From Phycicoccus avicenniae (lineage in GTDB: Bacteria; Actinomycetota; Actinomycetes; Actinomycetales; Dermatophilaceae), in the NCBI RefSeq assembly GCF_018139485.1, contig NZ_JAGSNF010000014.1, positions 1-41,321 on the forward strand: a stretch of DNA of 41,321 bases. The letters run 5' to 3'. A program made the translations under genes and the position numbers. The notes under the pieces were generated by a model that made no database searches, had not been told where the DNA came from, and worked only from the letters and a program-made list of their open reading frames with translations. The first letter of the stretch is position 1. The number at the start of each line of letters is the position of its first letter. Below, piece after piece: positions 11,418 through 20,146 of the stretch.

Positions 11418-12651
11418 GGGAGCCCCCGGGGGCCGGTCGGTCGAGGATCTCCTCGAGGGCCTCGGTCACGAGCTCCGCCCTCCGGTGTGCGCCCGACGTG
11501 CGGTCCCCGGCCGCGCCCTCCAGGTAGCGCACGGCGACGGAGGCGAGGTAACACGCCGCCAGCACCTCGGTCGGGGCGTCGCCGTCGGCCCCGCCGCCGG
11601 CGTCCTGGACGGCGTCGAGCACCACCCGTGCGGACGGACCGAGACGCTGCGTCCGCTCGTTGACGACGTAGTGGAGGGCGTCCAGCCCCACGAGTCCGGC
11701 CCGGTCGAATCGCTCGAAGTCCCAGACCTGCAGCGTGCCCCCGGCCCACGCCATGTTCCACGGGGTCCAGTCCCCGTGCCAGGCCCCGGTCCGGACGGGC
11801 AGCCGCCCGTACCGCTCCTCGACGGCCGCCCGGGCCGACCCGACCCGACGAGCGACGTCACCGGGGGGCAGCCGGGTGCTCGCCAGGGAGAGGTCCGCCC
11901 AGAACGGCGTCCCCACCAGCTCACGACGTTCCGAGCCGAAGGCGCGGGAGAACTCGCCCATGAGGCGGTCCGGGACGACGCGACGGGCGTTCGGCTGCTG
12001 CGGCCGCGTGCTGAAGGCGGTCATCACGAGGACGAGGTGGTCGGCCCAGGTCGACGCGTCGACGACGGCGGGCACCGACATCCCGCCTGGCACCCTGCCC
12101 TCGAGCAGCGCGAGGTTGCGGGCCTCCAGCCCGACGTGGTGCCGGGACGTCGCATCGACACCGACTTTGGCGAACCCCAGGGTGCGGCCCGCGTCGTCGA
12201 ACACCTGGAGGACCGGCTTGCGGTTCGCCCTCGCCGTCCCGATGGCGATGCTCACGGTGACCCGCTCGCCGAACACCCGTGCGAGGTGGTCGAGCACGGA
12301 GTCGTCGCCGCCGCGCACCACCACCCGGTCCCGCACCGCACCGATACCGACGCGCAGTGCACCCGCCGAGGCGAGCCGGGCGAGGGTGGGGCGAGGTCCG
12401 TCGGCCACGCTGAAACGGCGGACCGATCGAGCGGCCGCACGCGGGCAGCCGACCGGAACGACGGCGTTGGGCCACCGTGCGGAGGGGAAGAACGCCAGCT
12501 CGAACCCCCCGTCCGACGGCCCCCGGGACCTCGACACCTCGGCGCCCGGGAACAGCCGGGCCACCGTCTCGAGCATCGGCGACGTCGGGTCGGAGCTCTC
12601 GCCCGGACCCGACGACCCCCCGACGGCGGGTGTCTCCGCCTTCGCAGCCAC
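11407..12651 (-). CDS. APH/choline-kinase-fold phosphotransferase
   Basis: A 414-residue protein. The C-terminal half has the aminoglycoside-phosphotransferase fold signature: GAWHGDWTPWNMAW near residue 290 (catalytic Asp and metal-binding Asn) followed by LQVWDFERFDRAG (the DFE metal loop). The N-terminal half contains LGFAKVGVD, a candidate for the ATP-binding Lys, but has no close recognisable similarity. The family phosphorylates antibiotics, choline, sugars and other alcohols. In this operon, with a sulfotransferase and a hydrolase, a sugar or glycan-precursor substrate is more likely than drug resistance, but this is inference. The start is a GTG at 12651 with an excellent GAGGAGGG ribosome-binding site. 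Confidence 0.7.
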   Translation of the reverse strand: MAAKAETPAVGGSSGPGESSDPTSPMLETVARLFPGAEVSRSRGPSDGGFELAFFPSARWPNAVVPVGCPRAAARSVRRFSVADGPRPTLARLASAGALRVGIGAVRDRVVVRGGDDSVLDHLARVFGERVTVSIAIGTARANRKPVLQVFDDAGRTLGFAKVGVDATSRHHVGLEARNLALLEGRVPGGMSVPAVVDASTWADHLVLVMTAFSTRPQQPNARRVVPDRLMGEFSRAFGSERRELVGTPFWADLSLASTRLPPGDVARRVGSARAAVEERYGRLPVRTGAWHGDWTPWNMAWAGGTLQVWDFERFDRAGLVGLDALHYVVNERTQRLGPSARVVLDAVQDAGGGADGDAPTEVLAACYLASVAVRYLEGAAGDRTSGAHRRAELVTEALEEILDRPAPGGSRAT

Positions 12652-12696
12652 GAGCCACCCTCCTCGTCGTGCTGGTTCCCTGCAACGCGCGGTCCG

Positions 12697-12702
12697 AGCC
12701 TA
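12697..12702 (-). promoter_or_regulatory. Candidate -10 hexamer TAGGCT for the kinase-sulfotransferase-hydrolase operon
   Basis: Minus-strand TAGGCT lies 45 bases before the GTG at 12651, giving a leader of roughly 40 nt that contains the strong ribosome-binding site. No convincing -35 was found. The divergent Wzz gene starts on the other side of this 180-nt spacer, where TACCAT (12786-12791, plus strand) fits the TANNNT rule as its possible -10. Confidence 0.45.
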
Positions 12703-12831
12703 GCCCCGGACGGCCGTGCTCCGCACCGACTTCTCGGAGGACGGTCGGGTCTGCCCGAGCGCCGGTGCGGCCGATGCCGCGCGGCTACCATGACGAGGTC
12801 AGGGGAAGCGGACGACGAAGGGCGGACACAC

Positions 12832-14682
12832 GTGGCCAACCGAGGGCTCTCGGGTCCGCGCAGCGCGACCCTCGAGGTGGCGCTGCGGTCCAGCACGAGG
12901 GCCGCGGTGGTCCTGGCGCTCCTCGGCACGCTGGTCGGGGGGCTCGTGGGTCTTCGCGAGTCGGACATCGAGACCGCCGGTGCGTCGGTGCTCGTCAACC
13001 CCCTCGACGGCAACCCCTTCTCCACCTCGGGCAGCGGGGACGACCTCATCAACATGGTGAGCGAGTCCGAGCTCGTCCGCTCGGACGCCGTGGCTACGCG
13101 GGTCCGCGACGACCTGGCCGCCTCCGAGTCCTCCTCAGACCTGCTCCGAGGCCTCACGGTCGACGTCCCTCCGAACTCGCAGATCGTCGAGATCACCTAC
13201 GAGACGCCGGAGGGCGGACGCTCGGCCGCACTCGCACAGTCGTTCGCCGAGCAGTACCTCGCGTACCGCCAGAACCGGGCGGAGGACCTGGCCACCTCCC
13301 AGCAGGAGCAGATCCAGCAGCAGATCGAGGACCGTCTGGACGAGCAGGCCACGCTCGCCACCCGGCTCGGCGGGCTGGAGGACGGCTCCGCGGACGCGAG
13401 CGTCGTCCAGGCACAGCTCGACGCCGTCGCCTCGCAGATCAACCAGCTGCGGGCGCGCGCCGGCGACATCGACCTCGTGCCCACCAACCCGGGGCAGGTC
13501 GTGACGCCGGCCGAGGTCCAGCCGCGCGGTCTGCTCGGCTCCTGGGTGGCCTACCCCGTGGCGGGACTCGTCGGCGGTCTCGTGCTCGCCCTCGGGGTGG
13601 CGCTCGTCCGGGCGCGGCTCGACAACCACATCCACCACCCCGACGACGTCGGGATCCTCGGCCACTCCCTCCTCGCCGTCGTCTCGGCCGAGGAGTCCGA
13701 GCGCATCGTCGCCAGCTTCGAGGACGACCCGACGAGCACGGTCCTGACCGAGAACTACCGCGCGCTGCGGGTCAACCTCCTCACCGCGACGCAGCAGCGG
13801 CCCCTCGTCGTCCTCCTCGCCACCGGTTCCGCCTCCGACCGCACCCCGACGAGCGCCCTTCCGCTCATGCTCACCCTCGCCGCCTCCCGCCTCGACGCCG
13901 TCCTCGTCGACACCGTCGGCGCCCTGCCGTCCGACGAGAGCCCGCTCGACGCCCGCGCGCCCGCCCTGTCCGAGCTGCTCGCCTCCGAGGAGCCACTCGA
14001 CTACACCCCTCACGAGGTGCTGCCCCACGGCAGCCTCATCCGCCGCGGCGGCGCGCTGAGCATCGACGACTTCTTCATGACGCACCGGATGGAGACGATC
14101 ATGGAGTCCCTCCGGGACTGGTCCGACGTCGTCGTCATCGCCGCGGGGAGCATCCACGACTCCAAGACCCGGGCCCTCGCCTCGATCTCCGACGTCGTCG
14201 TCGTCGAGGCCATCTCGGGCGAGTCCACCTTCACCGACCTGGTCCGCGCCGGGGACGACCTCTCGTCCGCGCGCGAGAAGCTCCTCGGGGTCGTCCTCGT
14301 CGAGGGTGTCGAACGGCGCGGCTCCGCGGTCGTCCGCCGCCCCGGCAGGGCGGACGAGACCCGCGGTGAGGGCTCCGCCGCGGTCGTCCGGGACCGGACG
14401 TCCCCCACCGAGGACACCCACGAGACCCGCGAGACCCCGGACGCGACCGCGGACGGCGAGCGTGACGACCCTCGGCCCGGACCGGGAGAGGTCGAGGACG
14501 CCGGCGCCGACCTCGATGCCGACACGGAGCGCGAGGACGCCGAGGACGAGCTCGTCCTCGGGAGCGGCGCGGAGCCGTCCCGCGGCCGTGGCGCCCGCGG
14601 TCCCCGGGGCCCTCGAGGGCCACGGGGCTACCGCCGCCCCTCCGACCGCGCCGCGGCCGGGCTCGTCCGCACCGATGACTGA
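12832..14682 (+). CDS. Wzz-type chain-length protein with degenerate BY-kinase domain
   Basis: A 616-residue protein. An N-terminal membrane segment (AAVVLALLGTLVGGLVGL), an extracytoplasmic coiled-coil region (EQIQQQIEDRLDEQATLATRL) and a second membrane segment (LLGSWVAYPVAGLVGGLVLAL) form a Wzz/chain-length module. A cytoplasmic domain of the tyrosine-autokinase fold follows (TVLTENYRALRVNLL). The nucleotide sites are eroded: where Walker A GKS/T should be, the sequence is LLATGSASDRTPTSALPL, and the Walker A' aspartates read AVLVDTVG. It is therefore probably a pseudokinase. The C-terminal ~120 residues are charged and end in a GPRGPRGPRGY-like basic repeat. The GTG at 12832 has AAGGG nine bases upstream; the ATG at 12790 is an alternative. 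It precedes and overlaps the flippase gene by 8 nt. Confidence 0.82.
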   Translation: MANRGLSGPRSATLEVALRSSTRAAVVLALLGTLVGGLVGLRESDIETAGASVLVNPLDGNPFSTSGSGDDLINMVSESELVRSDAVATRVRDDLAASESSSDLLRGLTVDVPPNSQIVEITYETPEGGRSAALAQSFAEQYLAYRQNRAEDLATSQQEQIQQQIEDRLDEQATLATRLGGLEDGSADASVVQAQLDAVASQINQLRARAGDIDLVPTNPGQVVTPAEVQPRGLLGSWVAYPVAGLVGGLVLALGVALVRARLDNHIHHPDDVGILGHSLLAVVSAEESERIVASFEDDPTSTVLTENYRALRVNLLTATQQRPLVVLLATGSASDRTPTSALPLMLTLAASRLDAVLVDTVGALPSDESPLDARAPALSELLASEEPLDYTPHEVLPHGSLIRRGGALSIDDFFMTHRMETIMESLRDWSDVVVIAAGSIHDSKTRALASISDVVVVEAISGESTFTDLVRAGDDLSSAREKLLGVVLVEGVERRGSAVVRRPGRADETRGEGSAAVVRDRTSPTEDTHETRETPDATADGERDDPRPGPGEVEDAGADLDADTEREDAEDELVLGSGAEPSRGRGARGPRGPRGPRGYRRPSDRAAAGLVRTDD

Positions 14683-16204
14683 CGGCCGGGACCAGCTGCT
14701 GCGCGGCATCGCGCGTGGAGGAGCCTTCGGCCTCCTCGGCGCGGTCGTGTCGGCCGCGGCGACCTTCCTCACGGTCCTCATCGTCACGCGGTCGACGACC
14801 CAGTCGCTGGCCGGCGAGTTCTTCAGCGCCACGTCGCTCTTCGTCATCGCGATGGCCCTGTGCACGCTCGGCGCGGACGCCGGACTCGGCCGGTTCACCG
14901 CGAGACACCTCGTCGACGGCAACCCGGGAGCGGCCCGCCGCAGCTGGACGGGCGCGTACCAGGTCACCGGCACGACGTCGATCGTCGTCGCCACGGCCGC
15001 CCTGGTGTGGCACGACCCGCTCGCGGCGGCGATCGGCCTGCGCTCGGACGCGTCACGATCCCTCCTCGTCGTCCTCGCGGTCGCCCTGCCGGTCGCGACG
15101 CTGATGACCGTCTCGCTCGCGGCGACGAGATCGCTCGCCACGATGCGCGCCAGCGTCCTCGTCGACAAGATCGGCCGCGCGACGCTCCAGTGCCTGCTGG
15201 CCCTCCTCGTCCTCGTCACGGGCGGCGGACTCGTCGAGCTCGGCCTCGCGTGGGCGATGCCCTACGTCCTCGCCGGGGTCGTCGCGGCCTTCCTCGCCCG
15301 GTCCGCAGCGCGACGCCGCTTCGGCCACGGGCCGCTTCCGGTCCTGCGGGGTGTCCGGCGCCAGTTCTGGGCCTTCACCTGGCCCCGGAGCGTGGCGCAG
15401 GTGTCCCAGATGACCATCCAGCGCGCCGACATCATCATCATCGGGGCCCTGCTGACCCCAGCGGCCGCCGCCGTCTACACGGCGGCCACCCGGTTCGTCG
15501 CCTTCGGCCAGTTCGGCTCCCAGGCGATCCAGCAGACCCTGCAGCCGCGCTTCGCGCACCTCCTGGCGTCCGGGGAGACCGGGCTCCTCCGGGAGATCTA
15601 CAAGACCGGCGCCGCGTGGTCGATCCTCGTGTCCTGGCCGATCTACCTCGCGGTGGGTGCCGCCCCGGGCATATACCTCGGGCTCTTCGGCGACGGCTAC
15701 CGCGCCGAGGGCACGGTCGTCGTCGTCACGATGGCGATCGCGATGATGGTCGGTGTCGCGTCCGGTCCCGTCGACACGATGCTGCTCATGGGCGGTCGCA
15801 GCAGCCTGAGCCTCGTCAACTCCCTCACCGCCCTCGTCGTGGACCTCGGCCTGTGCTTCCTCCTCATCCCGCGGATGGGCATCCTCGGCGCGGCGGTCGC
15901 CTGGAACGCGGCGGTCGTCGTGCGGTCCGGGCTCGGTTTCGTCCAGGTCCGGCGGCTCAACGGGCTCACCCCGCTGTCCCGCTCCACCCTGGTCGCGGCC
16001 CTCGCCTCCGTCGGTGTCTTCGGGCTACCGATCGCTGTGCTGAGCCTCACCGGACGACTGAGCCTCGGCGTGTACCTCGTCGCGCTACCCGTCCTCGCGC
16101 TCGTCTACCTCACCGTCCTGTGGAACCGGCGGGACACCCTGCACATCGCGCCCCTCTTCGACCGGCTCGCCGTCGGTCGGGCCCGGACGGCGGTGGACTC
16201 GTGA
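14675..16204 (+). CDS. Wzx-type polysaccharide flippase (MOP superfamily)
   Basis: A 509-residue integral membrane protein with about 12-14 hydrophobic segments, the size and pattern of O-antigen/teichuronic-type flippases. It begins LLRGIARGGAFGLLGAVVSAA, the usual first helix. It has the family segment FTWPRSVAQVSQMTIQRADIIIIGALLTP in its middle and ILGAAVAWNAAVVVRSGLGF in its second half. It would translocate undecaprenyl-linked repeat units to the outer face for polymerisation. The ATG at 14675 overlaps the Wzz gene by 8 nt, and its stop overlaps the next gene as GTGA, so Wzz, flippase and glycerophosphotransferase are one operon. No dedicated ribosome-binding site is needed if translation is coupled. 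Confidence 0.9.
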   Translation: MTDGRDQLLRGIARGGAFGLLGAVVSAAATFLTVLIVTRSTTQSLAGEFFSATSLFVIAMALCTLGADAGLGRFTARHLVDGNPGAARRSWTGAYQVTGTTSIVVATAALVWHDPLAAAIGLRSDASRSLLVVLAVALPVATLMTVSLAATRSLATMRASVLVDKIGRATLQCLLALLVLVTGGGLVELGLAWAMPYVLAGVVAAFLARSAARRRFGHGPLPVLRGVRRQFWAFTWPRSVAQVSQMTIQRADIIIIGALLTPAAAAVYTAATRFVAFGQFGSQAIQQTLQPRFAHLLASGETGLLREIYKTGAAWSILVSWPIYLAVGAAPGIYLGLFGDGYRAEGTVVVVTMAIAMMVGVASGPVDTMLLMGGRSSLSLVNSLTALVVDLGLCFLLIPRMGILGAAVAWNAAVVVRSGLGFVQVRRLNGLTPLSRSTLVAALASVGVFGLPIAVLSLTGRLSLGVYLVALPVLALVYLTVLWNRRDTLHIAPLFDRLAVGRARTAVDS

Positions 16205-17265
16205 GCAGCGTCCTGTTCGAGGCGTGGAGAGGCCGCTACGCCGACAGTCCCCGGGCGATCTCGGAGGCGCTCCTGCGCACCCACCCGGACCTCACCCAGT
16301 GGTGGACGACGACGGACGGACGGGCACCGCGCCCCGACGTCCGAGGGGTCCGACGACACCGTGCCGGCTACTTCGCCCGTCTCCTCGCGAGCGACTTCCT
16401 CGTGACGAACGACATCGTGAGCCGCCACGTCGTCAAGGGCCCCCGGGTCACGTACGTCCAGTGCTGGCACGGGACGCCGCTCAAAGCCGTCGGCCACGAC
16501 GAGGTGGACTCGAAGTACCCCGGCGCCGCCGCGCACCTGCGTCGGGTCGACCGGGACGTCGCCAAGTGGGACGTGCTCGTCTCCCCGAGCGCCGAGTGCA
16601 CCCGCATCCTACGAGGCGCCTTCCGGTACGACGGTACGGTCGTGGAGTCCGGCTACCCCCGGAACGACGTCCTCTCCCAGGACGACGGGTCGATCCGGCG
16701 ACGGGTCCGCGCAGAGCTGGGCATCCAGGACGGGACGACGGCGGTGCTCTACGCCCCTACGTGGCGCGACGACACGCGGGATACCGCGGGGCGTCTCGTG
16801 CAACCCGACCTCGTCGACCTGGACGTGCTGCGCCATCGCCTGCCGGGGACGGTGCTCCTCTCGCGCCTGCACCCCAACGTCCCCACCAGCGCCGCACCTC
16901 TGCCGGGCTTCACGATCGACGTACGCTCACACCCCGACGTCGCCGAGCTCTACCTCGCGGCTGACGTCCTCGTCTCGGACTACTCCTCGGCCATCTACGA
17001 CTTCGCCGTCACGGGCAAGCCGATCGTCCTCCACGCCCCCGACCTCGAGCACTACCGCCGGGACCTCCGGCCGATGTACTTCGAGTACGAGCAGTGGGCC
17101 CCCGGTCCCATCACCACCACGAGCGAGGACCTGGCGGACGCTCTCGCCGACCTCGCGGGCGTCGTGCGGTCGTCGGCGGACCGGTACCGCTGGTTCACGG
17201 AGACCTTCTGCCCGCACGAGGACGGTCACGCCGGCGACCGTGTGGTCCGGGCCGTCTTCGGCTGA
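16201..17265 (+). CDS. CDP-glycerol glycerophosphotransferase family protein (TagB/TagF-like)
   Basis: A 354-residue protein with the core motifs of the glycerophosphate/ribitol-phosphate transferases of teichoic-acid synthesis: VQCWHGTPLKAVG near residue 86, AVLYAPTWRDDTR, LLSRLHPNV and DVLVSDYSSAIYDFA. Members transfer glycerol-phosphate from CDP-glycerol, or a related polyol-phosphate, to a lipid-linked glycan on the inner face of the membrane. It is shorter than TagF, so a single-addition TagB-like role is plausible, but substrate cannot be read from sequence. No CDP-glycerol synthase (TagD) is in the window. It starts at a GTG overlapping the flippase stop. Its last 40 nt overlap the 3' end of the convergent polymerase gene. 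Confidence 0.88.
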   Translation: MSSVLFEAWRGRYADSPRAISEALLRTHPDLTQWWTTTDGRAPRPDVRGVRRHRAGYFARLLASDFLVTNDIVSRHVVKGPRVTYVQCWHGTPLKAVGHDEVDSKYPGAAAHLRRVDRDVAKWDVLVSPSAECTRILRGAFRYDGTVVESGYPRNDVLSQDDGSIRRRVRAELGIQDGTTAVLYAPTWRDDTRDTAGRLVQPDLVDLDVLRHRLPGTVLLSRLHPNVPTSAAPLPGFTIDVRSHPDVAELYLAADVLVSDYSSAIYDFAVTGKPIVLHAPDLEHYRRDLRPMYFEYEQWAPGPITTTSEDLADALADLAGVVRSSADRYRWFTETFCPHEDGHAGDRVVRAVFG

Positions 17266-19433
17266 GCCCGTCCCCGGGACCGGCCGGCCGCGGTGAGCCG
17301 CTGGACCGCACGCACGACCCTCCCGCGGCCCGTCGCCGTTGACGAGGTCCGCGCCGACCGCCGGCGCCCGAGGGCCGTCGCCACGGCCGCGACGAGGATG
17401 CCGATCCCCAGCCCGGATGCTCCGTAGAGGTCGTAGGGGGGCGACTGCTCGACCGCTTCGCGAAGGCGCAGCTGCTCGCCGGCGCTCGTCGGGGTCAGGA
17501 CGATGTCGGTCACGGCCTCGCCGAGAACGGCCAGCTCCTCGCGCTGGTCCGTGCTGAGGAAGCGCCCGTCCGGACCGCCGACCGTGACCAGCTCGGTCTG
17601 ACGGTCGCGCAACCGGGCGAGGTACTGGTCCCGGCGCTGCGCGAGGTAGTCCTGTCGAGCGGCCAGGTACGCCCCGGCGAGGGCGACGACCTCGTCGTCC
17701 GCGACCTGCGGGTCGCCGGCCGTCACCTGCAGGACGATGACCCGGGTGCTCGGAACGGCGGTGACGCGGACGCGCTGACGCAGGTCGGCGGGAGCCACCC
17801 CGGTGCCCGCGACCGCTCCCCGCATGGTCCGCTCCGCCATGACGAGCGCGGCCTCGGTGTCCACGGTCGTCTCGCGCGGGGACTCGACGCCACCGTCGGC
17901 GGCCGGCAGGTAGCTGGGTGCCTCCTTGAGCAGGATCGCCTGCTGCGACTCGTGGCGCGGCGGCTGGAGGGCGGCGAGGACCAGCCCTGCCGCCAGGGCG
18001 AGCGCCGGGGCGGCCACCCACCATCGCCGGTGCCCGGCGACCCGCGCGAGCAGGGACGTCACGGTGGTGACGCGGAAGAGCACCACCTCGGAGTCCGCCT
18101 GCCTGCTCTGGTCCCGCCACGCGAGCCCGATGGCCACCATGACGAGCAGCAGGGGGATGCCCAAGGTGTCGTAGACGAACAGCTGGAGCCCGAAGAAGAG
18201 CAGGACGACGGTGGCGAGGACCTCGGTGATCGTCCGACATCGCAACGATGCGAGCAGGGCACCGGTGAAGTAGGTGACGAAGAACAGCGCACCGACCAGG
18301 CCCTGCGCGAAGACGACGAACCACAGGTGCCCCTGCGTCCCGAGGGGTGGGACCTCGCACGCCGGGCACGACGGGGTCCCACCGCCTGCGATGGATGCGA
18401 AGCTGCCCTGGACGTCGCGGGTGGAGCCGAACCCGACCACGGGAGAGCCCTCGGCCGCACTGTTCACCGTCGTGACGAGCAGCTCGCTGCGCCGCTCGTT
18501 GCTGTGCTGGTTGTCGAACCGCTCGGACACGATCGAGCCGAGGGGGCTCAGGGCGAGCGCGAGGACCGCCCCCGCGACGACGACGACCGTGGCCACGAGC
18601 TGCGCCGGGCGACCACGCCAGGCCTGGAGGACACCGAGGAAGACGAGCCCGAGCACCAAGCACGCCCACAGGCCGCGGTTCAGCGAGTAGACGGTCGGCA
18701 CGGCGGCCACGACGAGCACCGCGACGGCGGCCCAGCGGCGGCCGGTCCCGGCATCCTTGACCCAGGCGACGACGAAGAACGGCAGGCTGAGCGCGAGCAC
18801 CGATCCCCACGTGTTGGCGTACGGGAAGGGTGCCTTCGGGCGGGCCTCGGGACGACCCAGGACCGTCTGGACGTCAGCCAGTCCGGGGTGGACGAGGGAC
18901 TGGACGAAGGCATTGCCACGCACCCCTCCCGGCAGGAGGAGCTCGAGGACCGACCGCAGCTCGAGCGTCGGTAGGAGCACGCCCGCCAGCCCCCCGAACG
19001 CGGCGATGACGAACATCCACGCGAGGATGTCGACGACCTTCCGCGTCGGGACCCGGAGGCGGCTGGAGTTGGCGATCCAGAGCAGGACGACGGTGCACGT
19101 CGCGTACCAGGCCAGCCGGTAGGCGAAGGGCACGATCCGGCTGGGCCCACCCCCGGGGACGGCGTCGGGGGCGTCCACCCAGAGCGTCGCGACGCCGATG
19201 ACCACCCACACGAGGAAGAGCAGCCACCACGTCGCCCCCCGGGGCAGGACGACCGGTGAGGTCCGCCACAGCTGGCGGAGCATGACGAGTGCGGCGAGGA
19301 GCGGGACGACGGCGGCGACTCCCAGGAGCCACCACAGCGGGTACCCGTAGACGACCGCGGCGAGGGGCCACCACGGCGGCAGGGCCACGGAGCGCACACC
19401 CACCCGAGCTCGCGGAGTCGCCAGGGCTACCAT
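17226..19433 (-). CDS. O-antigen ligase/polymerase (Wzy-like) fused to a Wzz-like domain
   Basis: A 735-residue membrane protein. Residues ~20-460 contain about a dozen hydrophobic segments and the Wzy_C/O-antigen-ligase pattern, including LNRGLWACLVLGLVFLG and an extracytoplasmic loop with SPVVGFGSTRDVQGS and PLGTQGHLWFVVFAQGLVG. After a further membrane segment (AAPALALAAGLVLAAL, ~residue 475) comes a ~190-residue extracytoplasmic helical region (ARQDYLAQRRDQYLARLRD). It is closed by a last membrane helix (YGASGLGIGILVAAVATAL, ~675) and a basic tail. That second half has the architecture of a Wzz chain-length regulator, so polymerase and length control appear joined in one chain. The ATG at 19433 is preceded by GGGAGG six bases upstream. 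Confidence 0.82.
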   Translation of the reverse strand: MVALATPRARVGVRSVALPPWWPLAAVVYGYPLWWLLGVAAVVPLLAALVMLRQLWRTSPVVLPRGATWWLLFLVWVVIGVATLWVDAPDAVPGGGPSRIVPFAYRLAWYATCTVVLLWIANSSRLRVPTRKVVDILAWMFVIAAFGGLAGVLLPTLELRSVLELLLPGGVRGNAFVQSLVHPGLADVQTVLGRPEARPKAPFPYANTWGSVLALSLPFFVVAWVKDAGTGRRWAAVAVLVVAAVPTVYSLNRGLWACLVLGLVFLGVLQAWRGRPAQLVATVVVVAGAVLALALSPLGSIVSERFDNQHSNERRSELLVTTVNSAAEGSPVVGFGSTRDVQGSFASIAGGGTPSCPACEVPPLGTQGHLWFVVFAQGLVGALFFVTYFTGALLASLRCRTITEVLATVVLLFFGLQLFVYDTLGIPLLLVMVAIGLAWRDQSRQADSEVVLFRVTTVTSLLARVAGHRRWWVAAPALALAAGLVLAALQPPRHESQQAILLKEAPSYLPAADGGVESPRETTVDTEAALVMAERTMRGAVAGTGVAPADLRQRVRVTAVPSTRVIVLQVTAGDPQVADDEVVALAGAYLAARQDYLAQRRDQYLARLRDRQTELVTVGGPDGRFLSTDQREELAVLGEAVTDIVLTPTSAGEQLRLREAVEQSPPYDLYGASGLGIGILVAAVATALGRRRSARTSSTATGRGRVVRAVQRLTAAGRSRGRAQPKTARTTRSPA

Positions 19434-19529
19434 CGGTCACCTCCCGTCCCGGATCTGTGAACAGTCTCCCGACGGGCCGGTCGCGAGGGATGATGGGGGT
19501 CGGACCGTCGACACCGTGCAGGGGTGACC

Positions 19530-20102
19530 ATGAGACCACGCGACCTCGTCCCGCCACTGGCCGTTGCAGTGCTTCTCCTCGGAGGGTGCAGCTCGCAGGG
19601 CCCATCCGACCCGGAGGGCACGGCGGCCCCGGCCTCGTCGTCCCCGTCTGCACCGGCTCCCGGGCCGCCGGCGGCGACCCCCTCGCCCGAGGGGACGCCC
19701 ACGGGTGGTCCCGACCCGTCCGGCGACGCGACGCCGCCGGACGGCGCGCCGACCCCCACAGCGGGGACCGGTGTCCCGTCGCCCGACGTCGCGTGCGCCG
19801 TCTCCGACGCCGACGTCGCCGGACTGGCGCAGACCTGGGGCCGGGTCGCCGGCGGCGTGGGTCGCCCGGACCTCGCGGAGTACACCCGGCCGCTCGTCAC
19901 GCAGGTCACGGACGTCACCGACCGTGCCGCGGACTGCCCCGGCGCCCAGCACGCCGAGAGGCTGCCGGCGCTCGCCCGGTCCATCGACCGTGGAGCCCGT
20001 GGGGACGGTGTCGACTTCGACGACGTGGACGCGTTCCAGACCCAGGGCGACGCGTGGCTCGAGGCGTTGGGCTACGGTCCGAACCACCTCCCCACCGGCT
20101 GA
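19530..20102 (+). CDS. Small secreted lipoprotein of unknown function
   Basis: A 190-residue protein. The N terminus RPRDLVPPLAVAVLLLGGC has a lipobox ending LLGGC, so it should be a lipoprotein on the outer membrane face. Residues ~25-85 are a Pro/Ser/Ala/Gly/Thr-rich linker of the kind that spans cell wall. The remaining ~100 residues form a small domain with two Cys (DVACAVSD and RAADCPGAQ), likely a disulfide, and I recognise no family. The ATG at 19530 has AGGGG five bases upstream; a GTG at 19524 is in the same frame. It lies between the polymerase and hydrolase B genes, so a role at the surface polysaccharide is inferred only from position. Confidence 0.75.
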   Translation: MRPRDLVPPLAVAVLLLGGCSSQGPSDPEGTAAPASSSPSAPAPGPPAATPSPEGTPTGGPDPSGDATPPDGAPTPTAGTGVPSPDVACAVSDADVAGLAQTWGRVAGGVGRPDLAEYTRPLVTQVTDVTDRAADCPGAQHAERLPALARSIDRGARGDGVDFDDVDAFQTQGDAWLEALGYGPNHLPTG

Positions 20103-20146
20103 CCTGCGCGGCGGACGGCTCCGGCCGTCCACCGGAGTCCGAGGAC

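Noticed and set aside
16201-19433. Frameshift between the convergent genes at 17226-17265
   Set aside because: The 40-nt tail overlap is small, both proteins end naturally, and the polymerase tail is a basic low-complexity end. It needs no error to explain.
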